Of a stretch of 64,000 bases of DNA, positions 1-8,697 are shown in pieces (the stretch's first letter is position 1; every line of letters starts with the position of its first letter). The translations under genes and the position numbers were made by a program. This DNA comes from Burkholderiales bacterium (lineage in GTDB: Bacteria > Pseudomonadota > Gammaproteobacteria > Burkholderiales > Burkholderiaceae_C), in contig JAGWTH010000016.1 of assembly GCA_028868995.1 (NCBI GenBank), positions 1-64,000 of the forward strand. Direction: 5' to 3'. The notes beneath the pieces are model-generated. The model worked only from the letters and a program-made list of their open reading frames with translations, was not told the DNA's origin and did no database searches.

Positions 1-325
1 CGTCGGCCTGGGCGCGCAGGCCGCCCTGCTCCAGCCAGCCGCGCGCGGCCAGCAGGTCGCGCCCGATATCGAAGGACAGGTCGGCCTCGCCCGGGGCCCA
101 GGCACGCTGGCGCGCCCAGTTCATGGTGGTCTCGAAGCGCGGCGCGAAGCCGTCCGGGGCCTCGTCGCTCCAGGCCTGGCGGGCCAGCGGCATCAGCTGC
201 GCGTAGGGCAGGAGCAGCACGGTGCGCGCGGGGTGCGCGCCGCGCTCCGCCATCTCGCGGCGCAGGCCCTGCATCAGCTCCCGCCAGCGCCGCGCGGAAG
301 GAGGGTCCGGCGCTACCCCATCCAT
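1..325 (-). CDS. PD-(D/E)XK nuclease family (AddB-like) protein, N-terminus, cut by window edge
   Basis: Only the first 108 codons are visible; the gene runs off the left edge. Translation starts at an ATG at 325 (MDGVAPDPPSARRW) and continues through RTVLLLPYAQLMPLARQAW and PRFETTMNWARQRAW. I recognise this opening as that of the long PD-(D/E)XK nuclease proteins (AddB/RecB-nuclease-like) that sit next to trxA in Comamonadaceae, usually paired with a UvrD/AddA helicase for double-strand break processing. The nuclease motif would lie at the missing C-terminus, so function is inferred from the N-terminus and the trxA neighbourhood only. It is divergent from trxA, with a 105-nt gap between the two starts. 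Confidence 0.65.
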   Translation of the reverse strand, partial: MDGVAPDPPSARRWRELMQGLRREMAERGAHPARTVLLLPYAQLMPLARQAWSDEAPDGFAPRFETTMNWARQRAWAPGEADLSFDIGRDLLAARGWLEQGGLRAQAD

Positions 326-430
326 GGCTGGCGCTGGCCGGTCCTCGGTCGGCGAGGGGACTTGGTTTCTGTCACAATGACGCGACTGTAGCTTCAGCGC
401 GGGGCGGTCCCCGCACCCCGAGAGGTATCC

Positions 431-763
431 ATGGCCAGCGACCTGATCAAGCACATCTCCGACGCTTCCTTCGAATCCGACGTCCTGAAGGCCGACAAGC
501 CGGTCCTGGTGGACTACTGGGCGGAGTGGTGCGGGCCCTGCAAGATGATCGCCCCGATCCTGGACGAGGTGTCCCAGTCCTACAAGGACAAGCTGCAGAT
601 CGCCAAGATGAACGTGGACGAGAACCGCGACATCCCCGCGAAGTTCGGCATCCGCGGCATCCCCACGCTCATGCTGTTCAAGGGCGGCCAGCTGGCCGCG
701 ACCAAGGTCGGCGCGATGAGCAAGGCGCAGCTGACGGCCTTCCTGGACCAGCAGCTGGCGTAG
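431..763 (+). CDS. trxA: Thioredoxin 1
   Basis: A 110-residue cytoplasmic thioredoxin that reduces protein disulfides and is recycled by thioredoxin reductase. The redox motif WCGPC is at residues 33-37 (Cys34/Cys37), and the cis-proline loop is seen as RGIPT near residue 77. The length is that of a canonical single-domain thioredoxin, and there is no signal peptide. The ATG at 431 is preceded by a purine-rich GAGAGG. It stands alone between a divergent nuclease gene and rho, with two hairpins directly behind it, so it is probably transcribed mostly as a single gene. The trxA-rho order is common in Betaproteobacteria. Confidence 0.97.
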   Translation: MASDLIKHISDASFESDVLKADKPVLVDYWAEWCGPCKMIAPILDEVSQSYKDKLQIAKMNVDENRDIPAKFGIRGIPTLMLFKGGQLAATKVGAMSKAQLTAFLDQQLA

Positions 764-775
764 ACAAGGCGGAAA

Positions 776-829
776 CGAGGTGCCCGGCGGCACCTCGCCC
801 TTCGACGGGGCCTTCGGCCCCGTTTGTTC
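776..829 (+). terminator. Tandem hairpins / rho-independent terminator after trxA
   Basis: Two stem-loops follow trxA. The first pairs 776-784 with 789-797 (9 bp, 4-nt loop). The second pairs 805-812 with 816-823 (8 bp) and is followed by GTTTGTT. The second has the shape of an intrinsic terminator with a short T-rich tail; the first may help stop the transcript or protect its 3' end. Confidence 0.75.
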
Positions 830-870
830 GAAGGCAGCAACGGCAGGACCCCGCCCCGCCCGTTTTGCTG

Positions 871-876
871 CATAAT
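871..876 (+). promoter_or_regulatory. Putative rho promoter (-10 CATAAT)
   Basis: CATAAT lies just after the trxA terminator and about 120 nt before the rho start, preceded directly by TG (TGCATAAT). No convincing -35 is visible. It would give rho a long leader, as expected for a gene known in other bacteria to attenuate its own transcript. The gap 830-997 holds nothing else I can recognise. Confidence 0.4.
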
Positions 877-997
877 CCGGCCGATCGCTGATCCGCCAGA
901 GCAGGCGGGCAGTTCGAACCGGTTCGCAGGGCATCTCTCGCCCCACCCCGAACCTCCCCCCAGACCGTCAAGAACATCTCCCCCAAGGGGTCCCTCC

Positions 998-2263
998 ATG
1001 CACCTGAACGAACTCAAGGCGCTGCACGTCTCGGAAGTCCTCAAGCAGGCCGAAGAGCTCGAGATCGAGAACACCGGCCGCATGCGCAAGCAGGAGCTGA
1101 TGTTCGCCATCATCAAGAAGCGCGCCCGCGCCGGCGAACAGGTCTTCGCCGACGGCGTGCTGGAGATCCTGCCGGACGGCTTCGGCTTCCTGCGCAGCCC
1201 GGACACCAGCTACACGGCGAGCACGGACGACATCTACATCTCGCCCTCGCAGGTGCGCCGCTTCAACCTGCACACCGGCGACATGATCGAGGGCGAGGTC
1301 CGCACGCCCAAGGACGGCGAGCGCTACTTCGCGCTGACCAAGCTGGACAAGGTCAACGGCCGCGCGCCGGAGGACAACAAGCACAAGATCATGTTCGAGA
1401 ACCTGACGCCGCTGTTCCCCCGGGAGCAGATGCGCCTCGAGCGTGACAACTTCAAGGGCGAGGAGAACATCACCTCGCGCATCATCGACATCATCGCCCC
1501 CATCGGCAAGGGCCAGCGCGCGCTGCTGGTGGCGCCGCCCAAGAGCGGCAAGACGGTGATGATGCAGCACATCGCCCACGCGATCGCCGCCAACTACCCG
1601 GACAGCTACATGATGGTGCTGCTGGTGGACGAGCGGCCCGAGGAAGTGACCGACATGCAGCGCTCGGTGAAGGCCGAGGTGATCGCCTCCACCTTCGACG
1701 AGCCGGCCGCCCGCCACGTGCACGTCGCCGAGATGGTGATCGAGCGCGCCAAGCGCCTGGTGGAGCTGAAGAAGGACGTGGTGATCCTGCTGGACTCCAT
1801 CACCCGCCTCGCCCGCGCCTACAACAACGTCGTGCCCTCCTCCGGCAAGGTGCTGACCGGCGGCGTCGACGCCAACGCGCTGCAGCGACCCAAGCGCTTC
1901 CTGGGCGCCGCCCGCAACGTCGAAGAAGGCGGCTCGCTGACCATCATCGCCACCGCGCTGATCGACACCGGCAGCCGCATGGACGAAGTGATCTTCGAGG
2001 AGTTCAAGGGCACGGGCAACTGCGAGATCCACCTGGACCGCCGCCTGTACGAGAAGCGCGTATTCCCCTCGATCCAGCTCAATCGTTCTGGCACCCGGCG
2101 CGAGGAACTGCTGCTGGCCCCCGAGATCCTGCAGAAGACCCGCATCCTGCGCCAGTTCATGTACAACATGGACGAGATCGAGGCGATGGAGATGGTGCTG
2201 AAGTCCATGAAGGCCACCAAGACCAACGTCGAATTCTTCGACATGATGCGCCGGGGCGGCTGA
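998..2263 (+). CDS. rho: Transcription termination factor Rho
   Basis: A hexameric RNA helicase/translocase that terminates untranslated transcripts. I chose the ATG at 998 ([14 protein letters not shown]), which gives 421 residues, the normal length; the frame is open further upstream but that part is not Rho-like. Seen in order: the N-terminal helical domain, the cold-shock RNA-binding fold (DGFGFLRSP near residue 67), the Walker A loop APPKSGKT near 180, Walker [11 protein letters not shown], and the C-terminal motor region ending FDMMRRGG. It sits between trxA and the EEP and rpmE genes, a common betaproteobacterial order. Confidence 0.98.
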   Translation: MHLNELKALHVSEVLKQAEELEIENTGRMRKQELMFAIIKKRARAGEQVFADGVLEILPDGFGFLRSPDTSYTASTDDIYISPSQVRRFNLHTGDMIEGEVRTPKDGERYFALTKLDKVNGRAPEDNKHKIMFENLTPLFPREQMRLERDNFKGEENITSRIIDIIAPIGKGQRALLVAPPKSGKTVMMQHIAHAIAANYPDSYMMVLLVDERPEEVTDMQRSVKAEVIASTFDEPAARHVHVAEMVIERAKRLVELKKDVVILLDSITRLARAYNNVVPSSGKVLTGGVDANALQRPKRFLGAARNVEEGGSLTIIATALIDTGSRMDEVIFEEFKGTGNCEIHLDRRLYEKRVFPSIQLNRSGTRREELLLAPEILQKTRILRQFMYNMDEIEAMEMVLKSMKATKTNVEFFDMMRRGG

Positions 2264-2282
2264 GCGACCTCGCTCCCCCTGC

Positions 2283-2310
2283 AAGCCCGGCCATGCCGGG
2301 CTTTTCTTTT
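2283..2310 (+). terminator. Rho-independent terminator after rho
   Basis: An 8-bp stem (2283-2290 with 2296-2303) with a short loop is followed by TTTTCTTTT. This is a textbook intrinsic terminator, 20 nt behind the rho stop codon. Confidence 0.9.
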
Positions 2311-2336
2311 GGCCCGCGCGAGCCGATCATGCCGGC

Positions 2337-3170
2337 ATGAAGCTCGTGACCTGGAACACGCAGTCCTGCACCGGGCTGGACGGCCGGGTGAGCCCGCAGC
2401 GCATCGTGGACGGCGCGCTCGCGCTCGCGGACTTCGACGTGCTGTGCCTGCAGGAGATCTCGGACGACGGCCCCGGCGCCGACCAGGCCGCGGACATCGC
2501 GCAGCGCCTGCCCGGCTTCCGGGTCTTCTTCGGCGCGGCGCAGGACAGCTTCGAGGACGGGCGGCGCAGGCGCTTCGGCAACCTGGTGGCGACCCGCCTG
2601 CCCGTCGCCCGGCTGCAGCACCACCCACTGCCCTTTCCCGCCGATGCCGGCACCGAGTCGACGCCGCGCATGTGCACCGTGGTCACCGTGCTGGACCCGC
2701 GGCTGGGGCCCGTGCGCGTCATGACCACGCACCTGGAGTTCTATTCGCAGCGGCAGCGGCTGGCCCAGGCCCGGGCCCTGCGCGCGCTGCACCTGGAGTA
2801 CTTCGACCAGGCCCGGTCGCCGCCCCGGGACGCACGGCAGCTCGCGACGGAGGCGATCCTCTGCGGCGACTTCAACAGCCCGCCGGGCAGCGAGGCATAC
2901 GCCGCCGTCGCCGAGACCTCCGAGCGCAGCACGCTCCGGGACGCCTGGCCGCTCGTCCACGGCGACCGGCCGCAGCCGCCCACCTTCTGCGTCCACGAGC
3001 AGCGGTACCTGCCGCAGCCGGTGGCCTTCGACTTCTTCTTCGTCACCGACGGCCTGAAGGACCACGTTCGGCGGATCGACGTGGACGGCGCCAGCCGGGC
3101 GTCCGACCACCAGCCCGTGGCCCTGGAGCTCGGGCCCGGCGCAGGCGGAGCGGGGCCGGGAACGCTATAA
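2337..3170 (+). CDS. Endonuclease/exonuclease/phosphatase (EEP) family protein
   Basis: A 277-residue metal-dependent phosphodiesterase/phosphatase fold protein. Family motifs are visible in order: WNTQ at residues 5-8 (metal/phosphate Asn), LQEIS near 40 (metal Glu), the HLE strand near 130, GDFNSPPGS near 181 and [10 protein letters not shown] near the C-terminus (catalytic Asp-His). There is no signal peptide. The substrate cannot be told from sequence: relatives include sphingomyelinase-like enzymes, AP endonucleases and lipid phosphatases. Start ATG 2337 has no Shine-Dalgarno but has GATCAT six nt upstream, resembling the leaderless pattern seen elsewhere in this window. The stop codon overlaps the -10 of rpmE2. 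Confidence 0.85.
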   Translation: MKLVTWNTQSCTGLDGRVSPQRIVDGALALADFDVLCLQEISDDGPGADQAADIAQRLPGFRVFFGAAQDSFEDGRRRRFGNLVATRLPVARLQHHPLPFPADAGTESTPRMCTVVTVLDPRLGPVRVMTTHLEFYSQRQRLAQARALRALHLEYFDQARSPPRDARQLATEAILCGDFNSPPGSEAYAAVAETSERSTLRDAWPLVHGDRPQPPTFCVHEQRYLPQPVAFDFFFVTDGLKDHVRRIDVDGASRASDHQPVALELGPGAGGAGPGTL

Positions 3171-3171
3171 T
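3166..3171 (+). promoter_or_regulatory. rpmE2 promoter, perfect -10 TATAAT
   Basis: A perfect TATAAT in very GC-rich DNA, overlapping the TAA stop of the EEP gene and 67 nt before the L31 start. No clear -35 is seen at the expected distance. Confidence 0.65.
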
Positions 3172-3238
3172 GGCGATCTCCATTCCCGGAAAGTACGCCG
3201 GACCGGCCGGCGCGGCTCCCGAACCGCACGAGGACCCC

Positions 3239-3499
3239 ATGAAAGAAGGCATCCACCCGAACTACCGCGAAGTCTGCTTCGTGGACCTGTCGAACGGCTT
3301 CAAGTTCGTCACCCGCTCCTGCGTGAGCACCCGCGAGACGGTCAAGATGGACGACGGCCGCGAGCTGCCGCTGTTCAAGCTGGACACCTCCAGCGAGTCG
3401 CACCCCTTCTACACCGGCACCCAGAAGTCCGTCACCGACATGGGCGGCCGCGTGGACAAGTTCCTGAAGAAGTTCGGCAACAAGGCCGCAGCCAAGTAA
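3239..3499 (+). CDS. rpmE2: 50S ribosomal protein L31, type B
   Basis: An 86-residue L31. It opens [20 protein letters not shown] and carries the family core [10 protein letters not shown]. There is no CxxC zinc-ribbon pair, which assigns it to the zinc-independent B type (YkgM-like). Zinc-free L31 is usually the paralogue made when zinc is scarce, but many Betaproteobacteria have only this type near rho, so it may be the main copy here. ATG 3239 was chosen because the reading frame upstream is non-homologous. It has its own promoter and terminator and is therefore monocistronic. Confidence 0.95.
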   Translation: MKEGIHPNYREVCFVDLSNGFKFVTRSCVSTRETVKMDDGRELPLFKLDTSSESHPFYTGTQKSVTDMGGRVDKFLKKFGNKAAAK

Positions 3500-3522
3500 G
3501 GCGAACGTCGCAGGACCCAGGA

Positions 3523-3549
3523 AAGGCAGCTTCGCGCTGCCTTTTTTGT
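3523..3549 (+). terminator. Rho-independent terminator after rpmE2
   Basis: Stem 3523-3530 pairs with 3536-3543 (8 bp, 5-nt loop), followed by an unbroken T run. Confidence 0.92.
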
Positions 3550-3600
3550 TGCGCCGGTGGCCCCATCGCCCGTGCTGCCCGCCCGAGCCGCCGCCTGTGA

Positions 3601-3606
3601 CACACT
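3601..3606 (+). promoter_or_regulatory. -10-like CACACT, 7 nt before a GTG start (leaderless-type promoter)
   Basis: CACACT is followed by seven bases and then the GTG at 3614. There is no Shine-Dalgarno between them. Transcription from this hexamer would begin on the start codon itself. The same arrangement recurs at six other genes in the window. Confidence 0.45.
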
Positions 3607-3613
3607 CCCGCGC

Positions 3614-5299
3614 GTGAACCAGCCGACTCCCGCCATCGTCACCCAGAGCGCCGTGCGCCGCCTGCCGCGGCTGGCGCTGCTGCTGGTGTGCGCCGCCTAC
3701 GTGCTGGCCGGCTTCATCGGCCGCGGCCCGTGGAAGAACGCGGACATCATGGCCTTCGGCTACATGCTCGAACTGGCGCGCGGCCATGCCCCCTGGCTGC
3801 ATCCGCAGCTGCTGGGACTGCCGCCGGAATTCGAGGCGCTGGTGCCCTACTGGCTCGGCGCCTGGGCCATCCAGCTGGCTCCCGCCTGGCTGGACCCGGA
3901 CTTCGCCGCCCGCATCCCCTTCATCGCCCTGCTCGTGCTGAGCCTGGTGGCGGCCTGGTACGGCGTCTACTACCTGGCCCGCACGCCGGCGGCCCAGCCG
4001 GTGCCTTTCGCCTTCGGCGGCGAGGCGCGGCCCACCGACTATGCGCGGGCCATGGCCGACGGCGGCCTGCTGGCCCTGATCGCCTCGCTGGGCCTGATGC
4101 AGCTGTCCCACGAGACCACGCCGGCGCTGGCGCAGCTGGGATTCACCGCGCTCACCTTCTTCGGCTTCGCGGCCCTGCCCTACCGGCTGGTGCTGCCGGG
4201 CCTGAGCCTGGCGCTGGGCCTGGTCGGGCTCGGCCTCAGCGGCGCGCCGGCGATGGCCGCGCTGTTCGCCGCCGGCGGCGCGCTGCTGCACCTGACCGAC
4301 TGGCCGGAGGATGCGGGACGGGGTGCGGCGCGCTGGCCTGGCGCAACGCTCATCCTGGCGGCGGCCCTGGCCTCGGCCTTCGCCGCCGCAGCGCTGGACA
4401 TGTGGGAGTGGCGGCTGGTGCCGCTGGCCGAACTCTCCCGCGAGCAGTGGACGGCGTTCGCCCGCCTGCTGGCGTGGTTCACCTGGCCGGCCTGGCCGCT
4501 CGCCCTGTGGACCGTGTGGCGCTGGCGCCGCCAGCTGGACCGGCGGCACGTGGCGCTGCCGCTGTGGTTTGCCCTGGTGTGCGTCTTCAGCTCCCTGCTG
4601 TCCCCCAATCCGGACCGCGCCCTGCTGCTGAGCCTGCCCCCGCTGGCCGCCCTGGCCGCCTTCGCCCTGCCGACCTTCGACCGGAGCGTGTCGGCGCTGA
4701 TCGACTGGTTCACGCTGCTGTTCTTCAGCGGCTGCGCGCTGGTGATCTGGGTGATCTGGATCTCGCTGCAGACCGGCGTGCCGGCCAAGCCGGCGGCCAA
4801 CGTCGCGCGCCTGGCCCCCGGCTTCGTGCCCTCCTTCAGCCTGCTGCCCTTCGCGCTGGCGCTGGTGGCGACCGTCGCCTGGCTGGCGCTGGTGCGCTGG
4901 CGCACCAGCCGCCACCGGCACCCGATCTGGAAGAGCCTGGTGCTGCCGGCCGGCGGCACCGCGCTGGCCTGGGTGCTGGTGATGACCCTGTGGCTGCCGG
5001 TCCTGGACTACGCCCGCAGCTACGCCGCCGCGGTGCACCGCCTGGTGGCCCGGATGGACCGGCCCGGCTGCGTGCAGGTGTTCGGGCTGGGCCGCCCGCA
5101 GATCGCCGCCCTCATGTACCACAGCAAGCTGGACCTGCAGTGGGCGTCCACGACCAGCACCTGCCGCTGGCTGGTGGCCGCGGGCGACCTCCAAGCCTCC
5201 GTGCCCACTGCCTTCGACCGCCGGCACTGGCGCCTGGTGGCCCGCATCGCGCGGCCCACCGACGCCGAGGACACCCTGCTGCTGTACCGCAAGAAGTGA
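3614..5299 (+). CDS. Polytopic membrane protein, ArnT/PMT-like glycosyltransferase candidate
   Basis: A 561-residue inner-membrane protein with about a dozen hydrophobic segments starting near residue 20, and a hydrophilic C-terminal domain (about the last 120 residues) containing a Cys-rich stretch (GCVQVFGLGRPQ, TSTCRWL). The overall plan, with many helices and then a periplasmic tail, resembles GT39/ArnT-type lipid-linked sugar transferases, with an acidic residue in the first loop (KNADIMAFGY), but no diagnostic motif makes this certain. GTG 3614 is preferred over an ATG-like start at 3557 because a -10-like hexamer lies 7 nt before it. The last codons overlap the MATE gene by 4 nt (GTGA), so the two are translationally coupled. 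Confidence 0.7.
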   Translation: MNQPTPAIVTQSAVRRLPRLALLLVCAAYVLAGFIGRGPWKNADIMAFGYMLELARGHAPWLHPQLLGLPPEFEALVPYWLGAWAIQLAPAWLDPDFAARIPFIALLVLSLVAAWYGVYYLARTPAAQPVPFAFGGEARPTDYARAMADGGLLALIASLGLMQLSHETTPALAQLGFTALTFFGFAALPYRLVLPGLSLALGLVGLGLSGAPAMAALFAAGGALLHLTDWPEDAGRGAARWPGATLILAAALASAFAAAALDMWEWRLVPLAELSREQWTAFARLLAWFTWPAWPLALWTVWRWRRQLDRRHVALPLWFALVCVFSSLLSPNPDRALLLSLPPLAALAAFALPTFDRSVSALIDWFTLLFFSGCALVIWVIWISLQTGVPAKPAANVARLAPGFVPSFSLLPFALALVATVAWLALVRWRTSRHRHPIWKSLVLPAGGTALAWVLVMTLWLPVLDYARSYAAAVHRLVARMDRPGCVQVFGLGRPQIAALMYHSKLDLQWASTTSTCRWLVAAGDLQASVPTAFDRRHWRLVARIARPTDAEDTLLLYRKK

Positions 5300-6639
5300 G
5301 CGAGCGCGGGATCATCGCACGACACGCCGGCACGGTGCTGGCGGGCCAGCTGGCCACGATGGCCTTCGGCATCACCGACACGGTGGTGGCCGGTCGCTAT
5401 TCGCAGCAGGCCCTGGCCGCGCTGTCGGTCGGTTCGGCGGTGTACATCACGGTCTTCGTCGCGCTGATGGGCGTGCTGCAGTCGCTGCTGCCGATCTGGG
5501 CGGAACTGCACGGGGCCGGACGCCGGCACGACGTCGGCCGCTCGGTGCGCCAGGCGCTGTACCTGGCCGCGCTGGCGGCCGTGGCGGGCGTGGCCGGGCT
5601 GCTGTTCCCTGGCGCGCTGCTGCAGCGCACCGAGGTGCCGGCCGCGCTGCAGCAGGACGTGCGGCAATACCTGGCCGTGCTGGCGCTGGCGCTGCCGCCC
5701 GCGCTGCTGTTCCGCATGTACAGCACGCTCAACCAGAGCCTGGGCAAGCCGCAGCTGGTCACCTGGCTGCAGCTCGCCTCGCTGGCGCTGAAGGTGCCGC
5801 TCACCGTCTGGTTCGCCTTCGGCGGCGCCGGCGTGCCGGCCCTGGGTGCCGTGGGCTGCGCCTGGGCCACCGTCGCCACCAACTGGCTGTTCGTCGCCGT
5901 CGCCTTGTGGCTGGTGCGCACGGACGCGCTCTACCGGCCCTATGCGCTCTGGCGCCCGCTGGAGCGCCCGCACTGGCACACCATCGCGCAGTTCGCGCGG
6001 CTCGGCGTCCCGGCCGGCCTGTCGGTCGTGGTGGAGGTCACGTCCTTCACCCTGATGTCCCTGTTCATCGCCCGCCAGGGCACCCTCTCGACCGCCGCGC
6101 ACCAGATCGCGGCCAACGTGACGGCGGTGATGTACATGGTGCCCCTGTCGATCGCCATCGCCACCAGCGCGCGGGTGAGCTTCTGGCTCGGCGCCGGCGA
6201 CGCGAGGAAGGCGCGTGCCGCCATCCGCACCGGCTTCCGCATGGGACTGTCGCTGGCGGTGGCGCTGGCCGTCAGCGTGCTGGCGGCGCGCGGGGGCATC
6301 GCCTCGCTCTATTCCGCCGACCCGCAGGTCGCGGCGGTGGCCGCCGGCCTGCTGGCCCTGGTGGCGGGCTACCACCTGGGCGACGCGGCCCAGGTGCTGT
6401 GCGTGTTCGTGCTGCGCTCCTACCGCGTCACGGTGGCGCCCTTCGTCGCCTACTGCGTGCTGCTGTGGGGCGTGGGGGTGGTGGGCGGCTACCAGCTCGC
6501 CTACCGGGGCGTCGGCCCGGTGGCGGCGCTGCAGAGCCCCGCCGCGTTCTGGACCGCGAGCAGTTTCGCCCTGGCCCTGCTGGCCGTCATCCTGCCGCTG
6601 ATTCTGTGGCGGGCCGTGCGGCGCCACCGGCTGGCGTAG
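5296..6639 (+). CDS. MATE family multidrug/metabolite efflux transporter
   Basis: A 447-residue inner-membrane antiporter with about 12 transmembrane helices. The N-terminal MATE signature is visible as ITDTVVAGRYS near residue 25, and the second half repeats the fold (FARLGVPAGLSVVVEVTSF, AAHQIAANV). MATE proteins export drugs or lipid-linked and phenolic compounds using proton or sodium gradients. The GTG at 5296 overlaps the stop of the preceding membrane protein (GTGA), indicating one transcript. Given that partner, export of an envelope intermediate is possible, but this is only inference. The 3' end overlaps convergent phoR by 53 nt. Confidence 0.9.
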   Translation: MSERGIIARHAGTVLAGQLATMAFGITDTVVAGRYSQQALAALSVGSAVYITVFVALMGVLQSLLPIWAELHGAGRRHDVGRSVRQALYLAALAAVAGVAGLLFPGALLQRTEVPAALQQDVRQYLAVLALALPPALLFRMYSTLNQSLGKPQLVTWLQLASLALKVPLTVWFAFGGAGVPALGAVGCAWATVATNWLFVAVALWLVRTDALYRPYALWRPLERPHWHTIAQFARLGVPAGLSVVVEVTSFTLMSLFIARQGTLSTAAHQIAANVTAVMYMVPLSIAIATSARVSFWLGAGDARKARAAIRTGFRMGLSLAVALAVSVLAARGGIASLYSADPQVAAVAAGLLALVAGYHLGDAAQVLCVFVLRSYRVTVAPFVAYCVLLWGVGVVGGYQLAYRGVGPVAALQSPAAFWTASSFALALLAVILPLILWRAVRRHRLA

Positions 6640-7948
6640 CGGCATCCAGCGGGCGGACGCGGGCCGCGGACAGGCAGATGGTGAAGATCGAGCCCACGCC
6701 CAGGCTGCTCTCGATCCTCAGTTCGCCGCCATGGCGCTGCACCACGTGCTTGACGATCGCCAGGCCCAGCCCGGTGCCCCCGGTCTCGCGCGAGCGGCTG
6801 CGGTCGACACGGTAGAAGCGCTCCGTCAGGCGCGGCAGGTGCTCCGGCGCGATGCCCGGACCGGTATCGCGCACCGACCACAAGGCGCGGCCGCCCTCCT
6901 CGCGCAGCTGCACTTCCACGACGCCGCCGGAGGGCGTGTAGCGCACCGCGTTGCTCACCAGGTTGGAGAAGGCGCTTTGCAGCTCGCTGGCCGCGCCCGC
7001 GAAGGCGAGCGGCGCCGGCGGGGGAAAGCGCAGGTCGAGCTTCTTGCCCAGCGCCGCCGCCAGCGCCCGCGCCTCCTGCTCGCACTGGCCGAAGAAGGTC
7101 GCGGCCGGCGTCCATTCGCCCGAACTGGGCGGCGGGCTGCCTTCCAGCCGCGACAGCGTGAGCAGGTCGCTCACCAGCGTCTGCATGCGCTGGGCCTGCT
7201 GCGCCATCATCTGCAGGTAGCGCGAGCGCTCGTCCTTCGGCAGGTCCAGGCTCTGCAGCGTCTCGACGAAACCGGCCAGCACGGTGAGCGGGGTGCGGAT
7301 CTCGTGCGAGACGTTGGCGACGAAGTCCCGCCGCATGACCTCGGCCTGCTCCACCGAGGTCACGTCGCGCGACAGCAGCAGCAGCCGGCCCTCGCCGTAC
7401 GAGTGCAGGTTCAGCGACAGCTTCCGGGGCCGCGCCGAGGTGCTTCCGGGCGCCGGCACCACCACGTCCTGGGTGCGGTTGCGGCCGTGGAAGAAGGCAG
7501 TGAAGTCGGGGTCGCGCAGCAGGTTGACGATGTGCTGCTGCAGGTCGCGCTCCGGATCCAGCCCCAGGTGCTCCGAGGCGGTCAGGTTGCACCACTCGAT
7601 GCGGCCCTGGGCGTCCAGCAGCACGACGCCGTTGGGCGAGGCCCGGATCGCGTCGAGGAAATCCTCCAGCCGCAGCTCGGCGTCGCGGGCCTGCCTCTCG
7701 CGCACGGCGAGCGCGCGCCGGATCCGGTCGGCGGCCTCGGCCCACAGCCCCATCAGCCTGGGCACGTCGCGCACGTCGGGGGCGCGCAGCCAGCGCAGCG
7801 TGCGCAGCGCCTGCGTCGTGTCGATCACGATCCAGGCCACCGCGCCGGCGCCCACGCCGAAGGCCGCACCGGCTTCGGTGTCGGCCCACCAGCCGAGGGC
7901 TGCGCCGCCCCCCACGCACAGGAGGAAGACGATCAGGCGCGTAGCCAC
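6587..7948 (-). CDS. phoR: Phosphate regulon sensor histidine kinase PhoR
   Basis: A 453-residue membrane sensor kinase. Two hydrophobic segments lie within the first 45 residues, followed by a PAS-like region (FLDAIRASPNGVVLLDAQGRI, about 97-117). The HisKA motif SHEIRTP has phospho-acceptor His215. The HATPase boxes are N (NLVSNAVRYTP), G1 (DTGPGIAPEH) and G2 (GGTGLGLAIVKH). With PstSCAB and PhoU it senses periplasmic phosphate supply and phosphorylates PhoB. It starts with GTG, 27 nt behind phoB, and is the last gene of the pst-pho run. The C-terminal tail beyond the kinase domain is Ala/Pro-rich and overlaps the MATE gene. Confidence 0.95.
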   Translation of the reverse strand: MATRLIVFLLCVGGGAALGWWADTEAGAAFGVGAGAVAWIVIDTTQALRTLRWLRAPDVRDVPRLMGLWAEAADRIRRALAVRERQARDAELRLEDFLDAIRASPNGVVLLDAQGRIEWCNLTASEHLGLDPERDLQQHIVNLLRDPDFTAFFHGRNRTQDVVVPAPGSTSARPRKLSLNLHSYGEGRLLLLSRDVTSVEQAEVMRRDFVANVSHEIRTPLTVLAGFVETLQSLDLPKDERSRYLQMMAQQAQRMQTLVSDLLTLSRLEGSPPPSSGEWTPAATFFGQCEQEARALAAALGKKLDLRFPPPAPLAFAGAASELQSAFSNLVSNAVRYTPSGGVVEVQLREEGGRALWSVRDTGPGIAPEHLPRLTERFYRVDRSRSRETGGTGLGLAIVKHVVQRHGGELRIESSLGVGSIFTICLSAARVRPLDAATPAGGAARPATESAAG

Positions 7949-7975
7949 TGGACGAGATCTCCCAGGACGGCCGGC

Positions 7976-8689
7976 TCAGGCGGCCTCGCGCGAGCCGCCC
8001 GCGGGCTGGGCGGTGATGCGGTAGCCGGCGCCGCGCACCGTCTCCACCAGCGCGCCGCCGGGGCCCAGGGCCTCGCGCAGCCGCTTGACGTGCACGTCCA
8101 CCGTGCGCTCCTCGATGAACACGTGGTCGCCCCAGACGCGGTCCAGCAGCTGCTGGCGGCTGTGCACGCGCTCCGGGTGCTTGATCAGGAAGTTCAGCAG
8201 CTTGAACTCCGTCGGCCCGATCTTGACCGGCCGGCCGTTCCACAGCACGCGGTGCGCCGCGGCGTCCAGCGTGATGCCGCCCAGGACCACCGTCTCCTCG
8301 GCCTTCTCCGGCGAGCGGCGGCGCAGCACCGCGCGGATGCGGGCCAGCAGCTCCTGGGTGGAGAAGGGCTTGGTGATGTAGTCGTCGGCCCCGGCATCCA
8401 GGCCCGAGACCTTGTCCGGCTCGTCGCCGCGGGCGGTGAGCATGAGGATGGGGACCCCCTTGGTGCGCGGGTCGGCGCGCCAGCGGCGCGCCAGCTGCAG
8501 GCCGCTGGCGCCCGGCAGCATCCAGTCCAGCAGGATGGCGTCCGGCAGCACCGCGTCGATCTCGCGCTGCGCCGAGTCACCGTCCTCCGACCAGACCGGC
8601 GACATGCCGTTGTGCCGCAGGTTGACCGCGATCAGCTCGGCGATCGCCGGCTCGTCCTCGACGATCAGGATGCGTGGCTGGTTCCTCAT
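7976..8689 (-). CDS. phoB: Phosphate regulon response regulator PhoB
   Basis: A 237-residue OmpR-family activator. The receiver domain (1-120) has the acidic pair Glu11/Asp12, phospho-acceptor Asp55 (LLDWMLPG) and the conserved Lys in YITKPF. The C-terminal winged helix (about 130-225) contains the recognition region EERTVDVHVKRLREALG. Phospho-PhoB binds Pho boxes, 11-bp direct repeats of TGTCA type, several of which occur in this window. ATG 8689 lies 8 nt behind phoU, so it is co-transcribed. Confidence 0.97.
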   Translation of the reverse strand: MRNQPRILIVEDEPAIAELIAVNLRHNGMSPVWSEDGDSAQREIDAVLPDAILLDWMLPGASGLQLARRWRADPRTKGVPILMLTARGDEPDKVSGLDAGADDYITKPFSTQELLARIRAVLRRRSPEKAEETVVLGGITLDAAAHRVLWNGRPVKIGPTEFKLLNFLIKHPERVHSRQQLLDRVWGDHVFIEERTVDVHVKRLREALGPGGALVETVRGAGYRITAQPAGGSREAA

Positions 8690-8697
8690 CCGCCTTC

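Noticed and set aside
824-997. An N-terminal extension of Rho
   Set aside because: The frame is open upstream, but the added residues are Pro/Arg-rich, unlike any Rho, and cover the terminator and putative promoter.
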